Shown in pieces: positions 1 through 10,539 of a stretch of DNA of 40,887 nt (positions within the stretch are counted from its first letter, which is position 1; every line of letters begins with the position of its first letter). This stretch comes from Ephemerocybe angulata (lineage: Eukaryota; Basidiomycota; Agaricomycetes; Agaricales; Psathyrellaceae). The notes beneath the pieces were generated by a model. The model was not told where the DNA came from. It saw nothing but the letters and a program-made list of their open reading frames with translations, and did not search any database. A program made the position numbers and the translations under genes. The DNA lies in assembly GCA_013368325.1 (NCBI GenBank), contig JAACJK010000134.1:1-40887 (forward strand), read 5' to 3'.

Positions 1-757
1 GTGGGAAGACAGGAATAAGTGAGTCGGGGCGCACCTGGTGAAGAAGACGGAAAGGACGTCTATGACCGAGGGCTTCAGTTGGCGAGAACCGAGGGTTTTT
101 CGCCTGGACACGACCAATGCTGCCGACGGTGGCAAGTTGAGCAGTCGAGAATGAGTTCAGGATTTCATTCTGGACGTCATCTAGAAAGGAAGTCAAAGGT
201 GACGCGGAATCTATGCAGATATTGTCGATGCCTGCATAGTACTAAGTAAGAAGTAAATCAAACAAACACCTCGCTGTGACGAAGAACACAACTTACACAG
301 AGCGGGAACTTCGGTTCGATGTACCTCGGAAAACGGGAGCAGAAATCGACGTGTCTGCACGGCCAGAGCATCGCCATTGGTTGCAAGGCGGACAGAGAAG
401 AGGCTTGAGGGCAAAAAGGAGTTCACCAGCCAAGGCCCGGTGAATATCGCCTAAACTTGAGCGCGGTAAATTCTTTCCCATCTGCAGAGAATCTACTAGC
501 CCCTAAGTACTTCTTCAGAACCTTTGAGCCTACCTGGGAAGGTGGATGGAGAGAGAGCAATTCGAATGACGGCCGCGTTCATGGAGGTGCAATGAAAGTA
601 AGGATGACACAGCCGCTTCGGCCGTCTGGTATTGGACCGCCGAGGCCTCGGCATTACTGGGAGGCTCCGGCGAACGGTTCACATCAGGGCCCACAATGGC
701 CGGATAGCTGACGGTGCTTACATATACATCGGGGAAGTCAGCGGTTGACATAATCAT
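1..757 (-). pseudogene. Truncated inverted copy of the F-box/nucleotidyltransferase-like gene
   Basis: Read on the minus strand, this segment matches the first ~0.7 kb of the gene at 39012-40588. It has the same ATG and opening peptide (MIMSTADFPDVY here, MIMSTAEFPDVY there), the same serine/leucine-rich open stretch ending SIHLP, and the same 'LDDVQNEILNSFSTAQLATVGS' type F-box-like helix (in the other copy, LPDDVQNELLNSFSMAQLATVGS). A good intron is visible here: donor GTAAGTTG after a Cys codon and acceptor CTATGCAG, which joins to an IDNICID segment. Similarity to the other copy stops shortly after the ATVGS motif, so the nucleotidyltransferase-like part is absent. It runs off the window edge and may be a relic or the 5' end of a divergent gene. 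The relationship is seen directly; loss of function is inferred. Confidence 0.6.
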
Positions 758-1713
758 GACGCTGCATAAATGTCTTCGGAACTGGCGACATACTTATTTC
801 AGTTTCGTGTGTTGGGATGACCGAGCATGAATCTGCTTGGTTGAGGACCGGCCCAGAACCTGGGATAGCGCTTGCGGATCAGTGGCTCTGAAACAACCAA
901 ACAGCCGTACGCTCGCGGGACTCGGGGAGCTGTGACTTGCGTCTAAAAGATCCAGAGCGCAACAGAACGAATCCTCCGTAAACTTACGGCTGGTGTGGTG
1001 AGGAGATGGTCGACATCTCAAGTAAATCTCAAAAAAAGAGGTGCTTCTGTTACATTACAAGCAAGGAACAATTAGGAGGTTGTATGGCTGTAGGATAGTA
1101 TTTAGTTCAAGTTCAATTCAATGGCAGCTTGGCCGATTCACGTTCAATGCATGAATGGGACGAGGACCGCGTTGCTTGCTCTTCCAGTCTGTATAAGTTA
1201 GAGGTTGACCGCTAGACACCCCGCAGTCAATATCTTTTAAACGTTCCGAATACCAGATCTCTCGCCGACTGCATCAAGGCCCATAGTTTTCGCGGCATTC
1301 GCCTTTCTCATAATACCGTACCAACGGCCACCAGGATTTGATAGATTTCGGCTTCCCATCGCACCCTCTTCCATTACATGCGGCTCAGAAATTAGGGATA
1401 ACGGGGTGCGCCGAATGGGTCTCGTGCACCGGGCTTTCGCTAGTCTCCCGTAGCCAGACTGACGAGATTCATGTGGCTCGTTTCGCCAGCAGGTTTTCAG
1501 AATTGCTAAATTACCAGGGACGATCATCACCAACTGGTGCTGGCAACGGCGCCTTGCCGATTCGGAGGCTAAACAGACACGGAAAAGGCCGTTTTACGCG
1601 CCAAATGGTCGCTATGCCGCATGGCAGCCATTGAATGAAAGTCCGTCTCCCATGCTGGAGGCGCTGGGCATCACACTGCCATCACCATTCCACATGGTCA
1701 TTTTGTAGCTTCT
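758..1713. other. Gene-free stretch
   Basis: Short overlapping open frames occur on both strands, but none has convincing splice continuity or a recognisable motif. No tandem repeat or terminal inverted repeat was seen here. Confidence 0.4.
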
Positions 1714-2198
1714 GTGAGTGTCACATTACCGTCTTCTTCTGTCTTCGTTTCCATAATCAACCCACCCACGTCGACCAAAACAACCCTCCTCGTCCAGCCA
1801 TGCCTCCCAATCTGGGTCACAGAAGTCACAGAAGAACAACAAGAGTTTTTGGAACGAAAGCTCTCGAGGTACCTGAGGATGTACGATCCCGCTCAACGCG
1901 CTATTACTCCTCCGCGGATGACAAGATCGGAATTCCTGTGGAGGCTTATGCACCAGTGGTTCCGGAGGTGGCCGGTGTGCCAAGAAATGGTGGATCTGGG
2001 TCTTCTTCCACAGGAGGTTTTTGAGGATGATTACCTCATGAACGACGAGCAGGACGCACTTTTCAAGCAGTTTAGAGCAGAGAGATCGAAGGTGCGTACA
2101 TTCTTTGGCACCAGGGATTGAGCTGATCTCAACGTCAGAAAATTCGCGTACATGTTTGCGCCATGCATAAGGAGAAGCGAAGGGTGTTGCGTACCTGA
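1714..2198 (+). pseudogene. WF-family small protein, copy 1 (start lost or shifted)
   Basis: Two exons can be read: one ending at 2091, an intron from 2092 (GTGCGT) to 2138 (CAG), then 2139-2198 ending in TGA. The protein contains TEEQQEFLERKL, then MHQWFRRWP, LGLLPQE, and after the intron KIRVHV. Two more copies lie at 26410-26861 and 26945-27347 with the same motif order and the same intron position. It resembles a short basidiomycete protein family with a WF-x-(R/K)-(W/F)-P core that is often found in repeat-rich DNA; that family assignment is from memory. Here the only plausible upstream ATG (1800, MPPNLG) is out of frame with the conserved TEEQQ segment, next to a duplicated GTCACAGAA. 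The copy is therefore probably broken at its 5' end. Function unknown. Confidence 0.5.
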
Positions 2199-2280
2199 GA
2201 GGGAATGCCGAACAGGCTGGGCGGGCTGGAATTGAAGCGATGATAGGGGCGGAATGGGCGGCTGGTAATCTATGGAGGGC

Positions 2281-2640
2281 CAAGAAACGGAAAAAAAAAG
2301 TGTTTTACCATTCTGTACGGCCGAGCCTGGCCGGGCGCTTAATGGCATCAGCCCGTTACTCGTACAGCCGAGCCGAATGCCATATGGGGTCTGTCCAGGG
2401 ATGTGTGTCTGTGCTCGGCCGATCCCTCGGCCGGCGCCGAAGTCCCCAAGCGGGCCACACTGAATTATTGTTATATTAGCTGGATCCTCATAATTTATAC
2501 TGGTCTCGACTGGCAACTGTGTAAGTTTAAGGCTGCCGTCCCGACACAAGGCGAAAGAAAGTGTTTTACACTCTTACGGCCAAGCCTCGGCCGGGCGCTT
2601 AATCGCGCTAGCACCCCTTTATCGTCTATCCACACCTATC
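2281..2640. repeat. Two related copies of a GC-rich dispersed repeat
   Basis: Two segments, about 2290-2375 and 2550-2625, share the order 'aaagtgttttac', then a 'tacggcc(g/a)agcct' block, then 'ggccgggcgcttaat'. Each is followed by AT-richer unrelated sequence. The same cggccgag-type vocabulary recurs near 660, 7190, 15820 and 16290. No coding capacity or target duplication was found. Confidence 0.45.
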
Positions 2641-3194
2641 GATCGCGTTGTCGCGCCGGGTTACTATGATTCCCAGAGATCTTGTATACCTTTTTGGTAT
2701 GTACTTGGCCGATTTAAGGCGGAGCTTGGAGGACACCTATATGTTCGGGAGCTTGGAGTGTACGTTCAATTTCCCCTGGTTCAACGATTCTCATTGCATC
2801 GGCGTTGCTCACTCACGGAAACATGCCAGTCGCAAAGTCGCCTGTCCATCACACAGTTCCCTGGAGGCCTCCTCCGGTTTGTAGCCAACGGCTTTCATAC
2901 AGAGGATTGGCTGCGGAGGGGCGACAGATGCTGAAAGAGAAGGACGCCCGTTGGGAGAAGGAGTTGGTTTTAACCTGCTCCCTGGACGAGCTCGTTAAAA
3001 AATATTCCCCAAAAGACTTGCACGGCTCAGGAACGCCTCTCAGTGCATAGCTCATTTTAGCAGGGCGCGCCGACACTGTACACTACATCTTGACATGTAC
3101 TATTTTTTCGCCGTCCAAAGTACTGTTCGCGTCGTCAGAGTCGCTCCCGGATTTCGCAGGCGTTGTCCCAACCTCATCTACGCCCGCAGGTCAG
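2641..3194. other. No supported gene
   Basis: Several overlapping frames of 60-90 codons are open on both strands, without splice continuity or motifs. I see nothing I can name. Confidence 0.35.
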
Positions 3195-3885
3195 TCAGTT
3201 GCACGCAGTTTGAAGCGACGCCGGATGCGCACCAATGTCAGCAAGCAGCTGGGGTACGCTCTTTAAAATCGGCCTTGGTGGCAAGGCCTTGACAGGGTTG
3301 CCCCACCAATCTAAATCCCTATGCTTGCGTACTCGCACCCACCCTTCCTCACTGTCCTCGCCGTTGCTACTGTCTTCCTCTGACAGCTTTGGCGCCACTC
3401 GCTTCTGAGTCCGTTTAACCTGGTATGGGCAGCAGTGCTCGGTTTTCGCATACATATACACGGCTTTATTTCGACGTCTACAGCGGACGCGATTAGTAGG
3501 ACACGGGTTAAAAGGACTACGGGCTGAAGCGCACCAGTTAGGTAGTCAATTTCAACATACTTTCTCCCAGGCGGTCCAAAGGTCGCTGCAAAAATCGGAC
3601 AGGAGATAGTTGAATGGCATGGAGGATTTTCTTTGGAGTGCTGACTGGCCATGCTGGGGGTTGTAGTTGCAGTCGAAGATGCAAGGTGTCTGATTGATCG
3701 ACCATCGGCAGCGTCGGCAGCGCCCGCGTAGATTTCCAGCCCCTCATTTTTTGAGACCTCTTCAGGCCCAGTCTCCCCACCAATCCTCGATTATGTCGCA
3801 GCAAGATAAAGAAAAACCACATCCCTGCTACCGTCAGCGGCGACGTCTCCACGCACGCGCAGCGCAATCCGCAGAAGCCAGTCAT
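3195..3885 (-). pseudogene. Coding-like minus-strand gene fragments
   Basis: The strongest piece is 3461-3195, which reads as a polar protein end with an acidic run (LSEEDSSNGEDSEEGW) followed by RKHRDLDWWGNP and a proline-rich tail before a stop. Upstream on the same strand, around 3600-3538, an acceptor TTTTTGCAG precedes a segment reading TFGPPGRKYVEIDYLT. A candidate 57-nt intron (GTGCGC to GCTGTAG) lies between them. The frames on the two sides do not join cleanly, so this is either a broken gene or a misread exon structure. No family recognised. Confidence 0.3.
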
Positions 3886-3918
3886 TCCTAGCTCCCGTAG
3901 TCAGACTACAAAAAACTG

Positions 3919-4601
3919 ATGTCGATCTTGGCATTCCCTCAGTCATGGGACATCGTCATTCCTGTGCGGAAAAACTATGTCAAGCTCTCGGACGCTGAGA
4001 AGATTACCGCTGAAGCCAAGCGAAGGGACGGAAACGAAAAGCGAGAGCTACTCTGAGTCGCCAACAACATCCGACTTTCCAAGGAGGAACAAACACTGGA
4101 AAGGAGGAGGTCGAGGCGAAGTACGCCGACGCGCCAAAGAGACGAGGAAACCACGCAGTGACATTGGCGTGAAGCAGAAGGCCCAAGGGGAGGCGACTGG
4201 ATCCCCATCATTCAAGAAGGCAAAGCCAACGAAGAAGAAGGCCGCCAAAGCGAAGGCTCTAGCAAGGATTCGTTCAGTTCTTTCTTCGGACGAGGACGAG
4301 GGTGCGACTAGGGTGCGTACGCGCACATGTTCGCGGTATTGCATAGCAGAGGGCGGGTGAACGGCGTTGCATAAACCTGTTGTATTGTACATATTGACAG
4401 CTTAAAGTTCTACTACACTCACTTTTGAATGCTATCCTATCTCCTCTACCTATACTGGCTGTTGTGAAAGCTAAGGGCGCAGACCTAAGTGGGCTCGACA
4501 GCGAAGGTGGTGGTGGCAACGACGAGCTCGACCCAAACGACGACGAGCAGCCGTTTGATGGGGCCGTGACGTCAGGAGTCCATGGGCCGTCGGTCCCGTG
4601 A
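3919..4601 (+). pseudogene. Lysine-rich/acidic gene relic, two frames
   Basis: A 45-codon frame (3919-4056) opens with MSILAFPQSW and continues into a charged helix-like segment (KLSDAEKITAEAKRRD). An overlapping frame from 3977 encodes a strongly basic stretch (KKAKPTKKKAAKAKALARI) followed by SSDEDEG. It ends at a GTGCGT donor at 4313. A TTGACAG acceptor ending at 4400 restores the same phase into 4401-4601, which encodes an Asp/Glu/Gly-rich tail. The basic stretch next to an SDEDE cluster looks like a nuclear-localisation region. The N-terminal and central parts are in different frames, so I read this as a decayed or frameshifted gene. No family assigned. Confidence 0.35.
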
Positions 4602-5117
4602 GGAAACCGCTTGGGACATGCCGAAAGTCGTCTGAGGAGGAGGAGGCCCTGGAGAGCTCAGGAATAACGAACAATTAACGGTCCAGTAGGATTTCTCGTC
4701 TAAACCGCGCTAATTAGCCGGGTAGGTGCATCATATCTACGCGGCTAAATAGGCGACCGGGACGGAAGGATCAGGGGCGCCTGATCCTGACGTCGGGGAT
4801 AAAACTTTCCCACTTTTCAAGTGCCAGGAACAGTGCGGTCGACGACTCCCTCATGTGGTTTGCTTGACTGAGCACCGACATTGCACCGACAGCCCTTGAC
4901 ACACGACATGCCTTTCGACTTGACGGATTACGCCTCTCGTTTGCTGGAACGGACGAGAGTTGGCAATAATGGATCTTGCCCTCCCCCAGTGAGTTCACGC
5001 GCATCTGTATTGAATGGGAGAACTCACCCCATATCCCTCATGTAGACCGTTCACCTTGCCACCGATCCGTCTTTGCTTTCCAAGAACACAATCCCCCCAG
5101 TTCGGAATGAGGATGAT
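4602..5117. other. Intergenic region upstream of the MYND gene
   Basis: No convincing gene. The part next to 5118 may hold the promoter or a short first exon of the MYND gene: the frame stays open upstream to 5073 without an ATG, and a possible acceptor (TTTCCAAG) lies near 5083. Confidence 0.35.
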
Positions 5118-7051
5118 ATGGCTCGTCTCATGCGATGCTTCGATATGCGAGCACTACCCTCCGCCAAAGCGCTTGTTGATGGGTCCCCCCTGGCTTTGGA
5201 TAGCCTGACATCTGTCATCCATTCTCTTGATTCCCTATATGCCTTCCTATCGCGCTCCTCCACTCAGTTCAATACAGCCCTGCCAACCGCGAAAACGCTT
5301 TTGATCCACTGGCCGGACATCTTGAGCTGGGTTTGCTTCCTTGTATCCACCTTGGCACCCTGCTTGCAAGAATCGGACAAGGAGACGCTTTTTTATGTAG
5401 TCTCTCGCTTCGTCGTGGTATCTATCACCCTTCAGGACTCGTTCGCCGCCTTCCCCGGAGTCATCCAGCTTTGTATGGACCTATGGGTTGATACCAACCC
5501 CGCCAGCCTTCCACATCTTCCCTATGCTCACTCCATTCAGGAAGACCTATGGGTTGATACCAACCCCGCCAGCCTTCCACACCTTCTCTACGCTCACTCC
5601 ATTCAGGAAGACCCTATCTGCCCCATCATTTGCCTAACACGTATGCTCGTCGAACGTCCCGTCACCCGTACCGCCCTCTTTGAACTCGTCAATGGAGGAC
5701 ACCAACAATCATTCGCTCAATGCATGGTCGATCGACTCGCCATGTTGCGCGCAGGGGTAGCGAACTTTTGGATGAATCAATTCTGGGTGATCAACGTCAC
5801 AAGGGCACTGTACAAAATACTCCACTACTCCCTCCTCGACCCTGCCCTAGAAAACGTCCTTTCCAAATTACGACCCCTACGACATCTTTTTCGCATTTAC
5901 GCCGAGACGTCTTCCATTGGGATGGCGCTCGGGACACACATCTCTGCCTCTGCAAGCTTTGATGACGGGCGAAGAGCATTTGACAAGCTGCTATCATCGT
6001 CCAGATGCATCAAGAGTATGTCGGACGCCGTCTCAGGAGGATTGTTTCGGGTCATATTCAATCTTTACTCCAAAAGTTACCAACAACCTCCCACCTTCGA
6101 AGGACGAATTCAAGACTTCGCCATTGTGGTGGCAACGCACACCATTCTTCACTCAGGTTACCTCAAAGTTGGCGCGGCCGTCGCTGCAGAATGGAAGCGC
6201 TCTACCTCAGAAGTGCAGTATTGCTTGACCTACCTGTCAGACGATGTGCCCTTGATCCACCTTATCGAAGCCTGGAGAGACGTTGTTACAAACCCCACCC
6301 TCATCAAGAACGATAAGAAGTTGTCACCTCGCAAGGCACATATCTGCCATTACATCAAGGTATGCTTCTGAACGACACTATCTTACTACTTTCCAAACCA
6401 ACACTTTTGGCAGTGTGCTCAAGCTGAACAGAGTTCTAGGCAAATCAAACGCTGTTCAACATGCCGAAACGTGTTCTATTGCTCAAGGAGCTGTCAAACG
6501 GAGGACTGGCGCATACTTCATCGTTTAGAATGTGCTCCCTTCGACAACAGTAAGCTCTATTCAGTTTCAAATTGCTCTGAACCTTATCACTCACCCCGTT
6601 AGTTAAAGGATCCTTCCCAGCGTCCTATCGCGCGCAGCTCGGATTACATATGGAGAACATCTGCAACATTCAGAGTGGTACATTTGGTCCCACGTTGAAG
6701 AACGACCACCCCCGGTACATCGTTCTTATCAAGGCTACATCCCTTCCCATTTCTTTTGCCGCCATATCCAGGGAGAATTTCTGCTCAGACTATGTTGATT
6801 CTCCGGGCACAGTTCATTATGCTCAGAGGCTCCGGATATATACATATCTCGACGAGTTTGAAACCCATTCCGACCGTGTAAAACTTGTGCATGGCCTATT
6901 CGTGTACGGGGTTGACATCGTTGGCGTTTTGGCCAGGTTTCACTACAGCCCTGATGCTTCACCCAATTTCTTCTTGACTAGCCTTGTGGCTTCCAGGCAC
7001 ACTCCAAGGTCCTCCTCACCGGCTGCGGCTAGGCCACTTGACCTGGCGTAA
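5118..7051 (+). CDS. MYND-type zinc-finger protein
   Basis: Three exons (5118-6359, 6414-6549, 6603-7051) give 608 residues in one frame. Introns are 54 and 53 nt, GTATGC...GGCAG and GTAAGC...GTTAG. About 400 residues of mostly helical, unrecognised sequence precede a MYND finger in exon 2: CSTC at 428-431, YCSRSC at 436-441, DW, and H450/C454, with C410 and C415 as the likely first ligand pair. MYND fingers bind proline-rich partners rather than DNA, and in the SMYD enzymes they are linked to a SET domain; no SET motif is visible here. Agaricomycetes carry many MYND proteins with long unannotated arms, and this fits that group. The first in-frame ATG was used; a short upstream exon is possible. 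A 22-residue unit is duplicated in tandem near residues 121-164. Substrate or partner unknown. Confidence 0.85.
5478..5609 (+). repeat. 66-bp in-frame tandem duplication inside the MYND gene
   Basis: Two consecutive 66-bp units (5478-5543 and 5544-5609) differ at a few positions only and encode a repeated 22-residue block beginning DLWVDTNPASLPHL. A third, partial start (gacc) follows. Because the unit is a multiple of three, the reading frame is kept. Confidence 0.9.
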
Positions 7052-8169
7052 TCTAGATATTTTACTCCTGTAATTATACACATCAATCCTTTGCTCGCTG
7101 TTTTATTTTAGACCACATCAATCGAGCATCGACGGCGCCACTTCCGCTGCCCATCCTGCAAGTTCTTGGAAATTTCACGGGGTTGTTGGCGAGGCCGAGC
7201 CGAAGGTCGGCCTTCGGCTCGGCCTTCTTTGGAGAGAACGAAGGTGGGTGCGGAGTCGGCAAACGTGAAAGTTCAGCTCTGCTTGACGAGCGGAGGACTT
7301 TGCCCGAGCCTCGGCCCTTTGCCGACGGCCGGATCCCTCTTTACTTTCGGTCCCACCGGGCGACGGGCGAAGGGCGGTAAGGGCCGAACATTTCTTTTGG
7401 GACACCAGCCGGCTTCGAACCACAGGCCTGTAATACCCGAATAAGTGGTCGAATTAGACCGGTAGTTGGGGGCAACCCACAGCTCTTAAGGAGAGGGGAT
7501 TTTGGCGGATTCAGCCTGTTTCTGTAAATCGTCTGGGGGCGGGGGCTCGGTTGGCGGATGAGCCGCTAGTCGTGTGGAGGTGCGTCGACGTCGCTCTGCC
7601 CGCCGTTGCTGTGCTTTGACTAGCGCTTAAGTATTGCGCTTGGGCCTCCCTCGGCCGATTTGGACCCCAGGAAGTCCGCCAAAGCTCGGCATAATGGCAA
7701 ATGATACCTATTCGCCGCGCTGATGCATAGACTCGACTTTGAAGCGGACGATCTTCTCGGGCTCTCTTTATCTGGCGTTGTTCTCTTGATCGACTTGAAT
7801 TTTGGGTGCGAGGGCACCAGAAAAAAGCACACTTAAGCATAGAAAATCAATATAATTTCTCAGTTCTGGTTGACCTGACTTCCGATATCTAACAAAGCTC
7901 TAACCAAAAATCTCTCAACCAATCTACCGCTCAGAAATTCCCGCCAAGCTCCCTCAGCCGCTCCCCTTCCCCTCCCTCCGAGCCTTTTGACACCACTTCC
8001 ACACGGGCTGCACGCAACCCTCTCAAAGAAATCATCCCACCACGCCGGGCTGCGACTCCCAGGTTATCACAGGCGACGCCGAGAAGGCTGCAGTCAAGAT
8101 TGCCCGGGATGCTCGGAGGAAGGACGGTTACCTGTCCCCACCGCTACCATTGTCCTGCACTTCGCGTCG
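7052..8169. other. Gene-free GC-rich repeat region with hairpin
   Basis: No exon chain could be built. At 7192-7206 and 7211-7225 there is a perfect 15-bp inverted repeat (AGGCCGAGCCGAAGG and its complement) with a four-base loop. More cggcc/ggccg-rich sequence follows to about 7700. On the minus strand around 7400 there is a GGTTCGAAGCC string like a tRNA B box, without a foldable tRNA around it. Confidence 0.5.
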
Positions 8170-8750
8170 CTAATGAATGCCAATCGCTAGATTGTGAATT
8201 TGTCTGAACGTACTGGAACTGCTAGCTTCTACTTCTGGAGTGCGGTCGCCCACAGGGCCAAGAGCCTCCTCTATGGCAGCTTCTAAATTTACCTTTGCCT
8301 CCCTGGATACAAGGTCACTGAACCAGCGTTAGTCTTCCTATGTGTCCTACCCAGAGGAAGTAGCACACACCTTCCAACAACCCAGGCAATGAGTGTGTCG
8401 TTCTCCGGCTTGAGGCTACCCAGTTCGTTCCTGGCAAAGAGGTAGTCGCCGTTCTTCATCTCAACGAGATCTACAGGTGTCTCGGTTAGAGATGCAGGGA
8501 CGAAAGGGGATGGTCGCCTACCTTGGGCCTTTAGTTCATTCTGTTGGCCCTTCGGAATAGACATTCCGCTTTCGCGCTGATCTTCAGCCTCCATCCAAGC
8601 CACGCTCGGGATGACCTTGATGACGAAGGTGCGTCCGGGATTGGAGCTGGGATGGAGAGGGTGATACTGGACAGAATAGATTGGCGGAAGGCTCTGATCG
8701 CGGTCGGCCAGGGACAAGGGGACAAGATTCTGAGAAGGTTTGGCGGGCAT
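8170..8750 (-). CDS. Unrecognised 158-aa protein, three exons
   Basis: Exons 8750-8522, 8470-8371 and 8317-8170 join in phase (477 nt, 159 codons with stop). Introns are about 50 nt, with GTAGGC...CTGTAG and GTGTGT...GTTCAG borders. The protein begins MPAKPSQNLVPLSLADRD, has a central GRTFVIKVIPSVAW strand-like segment, then KNGDYLFARNELG and an acidic/alanine-rich helix (REAKVNLEAAIEEALG) near the end. No signal peptide or membrane segment. The frame is open upstream of the chosen ATG toward 8852, so an additional 5' exon is possible. I recognise no family. The clean splicing and continuous frame are the evidence that this is a gene, not a relic. Confidence 0.55.
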
Positions 8751-8915
8751 GATGATGGAGGAATAAGTGAAACAGACGCTTGGGCCCACCCTCTGAATAT
8801 ACACTTCGGTTAGGGAGCGAGACGGTCGGAGGCGGGCTGCGACTGGTGACATCAGCGAGAGGACTAGGCTGGACTATTTGCATTTTACTGACCTAACGGT
8901 CTGAGACGCCCTAAG

Positions 8916-9062
8916 ATGTCTGAGAAGTATGTATCAGAGAACCGTCTAGAAATGCCGTCTACTCCAAAAGTTAAACATTACTGGTGCAAGGTCGAGCTTC
9001 AGGGCAGGAGGAAGCGCGAAGCTATCCTCAAAGCGAAGGTGCGGCCCAAGGATAATTCATAG
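8916..9062 (+). CDS. Small 48-aa open frame, doubtful
   Basis: An ATG frame of 48 codons reads MSEKYVSENRLEMPS and ends in a basic stretch (QGRRKREAILKAK). A GTGCGG donor-like site follows the basic stretch. No partner exon joined convincingly on the plus strand, and the downstream DNA is used by a minus-strand gene. Weak support only. Confidence 0.2.
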   Translation: MSEKYVSENRLEMPSTPKVKHYWCKVELQGRRKREAILKAKVRPKDNS

Positions 9063-9154
9063 AATCCACCTGTGGTCGGCGCAGTCTTCTGCCCATCCTT
9101 AAAGCTCTCCAACCCCATGCCCGTGTTCCTGCGGTGGCGGAAGCTTACCTTTTG

Positions 9155-9671
9155 TCAGACTTCGTCGCCCCGAACCCATCGACAGGGCGCGTCTTCGACG
9201 CCAACGCGAGTCGTTCGCTTCGCCAATGAGCTCAAGCCTAGCGACGACGGCGGAACAGTCAGTACTACGCCGAAGGTTATACTGACGAAATGAACTTACG
9301 GCTGCGCAACAACAGAACGTTGGGTATCCTGGCTTCGTGAGGGCTGGCTTTACCGAGGGGCGAATGTGGTCAGGCGCGTAGACAGCACGACGAGCTCGGG
9401 ACTGTGAGTGCAGTCGAGTCAAAACGGTGGATAGGAGCGAGTAGAGTGGACTCGCTCACGTCGGGTTGCCGTCGAATTGTCGTCCACGCAGCGGGGGAAA
9501 TCTTGCGTGTCCTTCATCGCGGTCTGTGAGCTGGTCAGTGTTGCCCGCTGCACAGAAAAGAATTCGCTCACAAGTGTGACAGCGATACTTCACTTCTGTG
9601 CTCACAAGCCAGGTGGCGAACGCAAAAAAGACCGGTATACCCGCCTCAAGGGCACCACGGCAGACGACAAC
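9155..9671 (-). CDS. Unrecognised protein, 3' exons of a multi-exon gene
   Basis: Three exons (9671-9460, 9401-9354, 9281-9155) join in phase to 128 residues and a stop (387 nt). Introns are GTGAGC...TCACAG (58 nt) and GTAAAG...CGTCAG (72 nt). The protein reads VVVCRGALEAGIPVFFAFATW, then a CHTC pair in KYRCHTCERILFC that could bind zinc, then a Pro/Arg-rich tail. Upstream on the same strand, well-formed splice pairs at about 9895-9820 (GTGAGT...TTGCAG) and 9731-9672 (GTGAGT...GCGAAG) suggest more 5' exons. I could not connect these in phase to an ATG. Family unknown. Confidence 0.4.
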
Positions 9672-10539
9672 CTTCGCATAACAACATTATCAGCCAATCT
9701 AATAACACCAACTAGCTTGGGATAACTCACCGGAGGTTGTCATCGTCGTCGCGGTGACGACCATGGGTAAAAAAGAAGGGATGGAGGGAGGGAGGGCTGG
9801 CGACCTGCAATTAAAGAAGGGGCGTGCCGTCAGTCCCGCTTGTGCCGGACAGTGTCTAGCAGACGACTCACCTCGAGCTCGTCGTTCTCGTCGTCATCGA
9901 GAACGACGACAAAACGAAGACAGGGCGGAATGGTGGAGACGAGGAAAAGGCGGAGGAGATCGATGCCGGATTGGTGTGCGGAACTATTTACTCTTATCTA
10001 ATCTATCCGGAAGGCAGATAAGGTCGCGTGAATGACGTCATTAAAAGGCTACTTGTGAGAGTTTAGCCGTTCATTGACGTCATTAAAAGAGAGTTGTACG
10101 GCCGAGACCTCGGTTCGGTTGCTGCAGTGCCTGGAAAACGACAACCCAGTTGTGTGTCCAGTTATGAGTTATCCACGTCACATTTGTGTGGAGGAAAAAC
10201 GGCGGGAGCTTGGGCCTGTATGGACAGTTAACCGAATTTCCCCGTGCCGCGAGCAATTGGATACTTTGTCCCTAGTGTCGCGAGCGTCTAAAGAAAGTTT
10301 GACGAGCACAAACAGCCGTCGTGACTAGAAGTTTGATAGTCTGCCGCTCTTCTTTCAGGACACACAAAGCAGAGAAAGACTAGTAGGCGCAGAAAATAGT
10401 CAGATAAAATTGTGATGTTACAAATTCAATGTTTGACTGTACAGCAGAATCAATCCACCAGACGTCCAAGTCCCCTGCAATCCACGGTCAAGTTGCTCAC
10501 GCTGAGGAACCATTCGCACTGAATCTCGAACGGATAGTA
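9672..10539. other. Probable 5' exons and upstream region of the 9155-9671 gene
   Basis: Minus-strand splice-like pairs lie at about 9731-9672 and 9895-9820, with Asp/Arg-rich open sequence between. Farther out is low-information sequence with two copies of TGACGTCATTAAAAG (10033 and 10075). No other gene was supported. Confidence 0.35.
10033..10082. promoter_or_regulatory. Two palindromic TGACGTCA boxes
   Basis: The palindrome TGACGTCA occurs at 10033-10040 and 10075-10082, 42 bp apart, each followed by TTAAAAG. TGACGTCA is the classic CRE/ATF-CREB bZIP site. The boxes lie upstream of the minus-strand exons at 9.2-9.9 kb. A shared 15-base match could instead be a small dispersed repeat, and binding is untested. 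Confidence 0.3.

Noticed and set aside
1237..1634. Two overlapping ~98-codon frames on opposite strands
   Set aside because: No splice continuity, motif or repeat relationship; expected by chance in GC-balanced DNA.
7380..7450. tRNA-like B box (GGTTCGAAGCC on the minus strand)
   Set aside because: The surrounding bases do not form a T stem or an acceptor stem, so a tRNA gene is not supported. A decayed SINE is possible but no other feature supports it.
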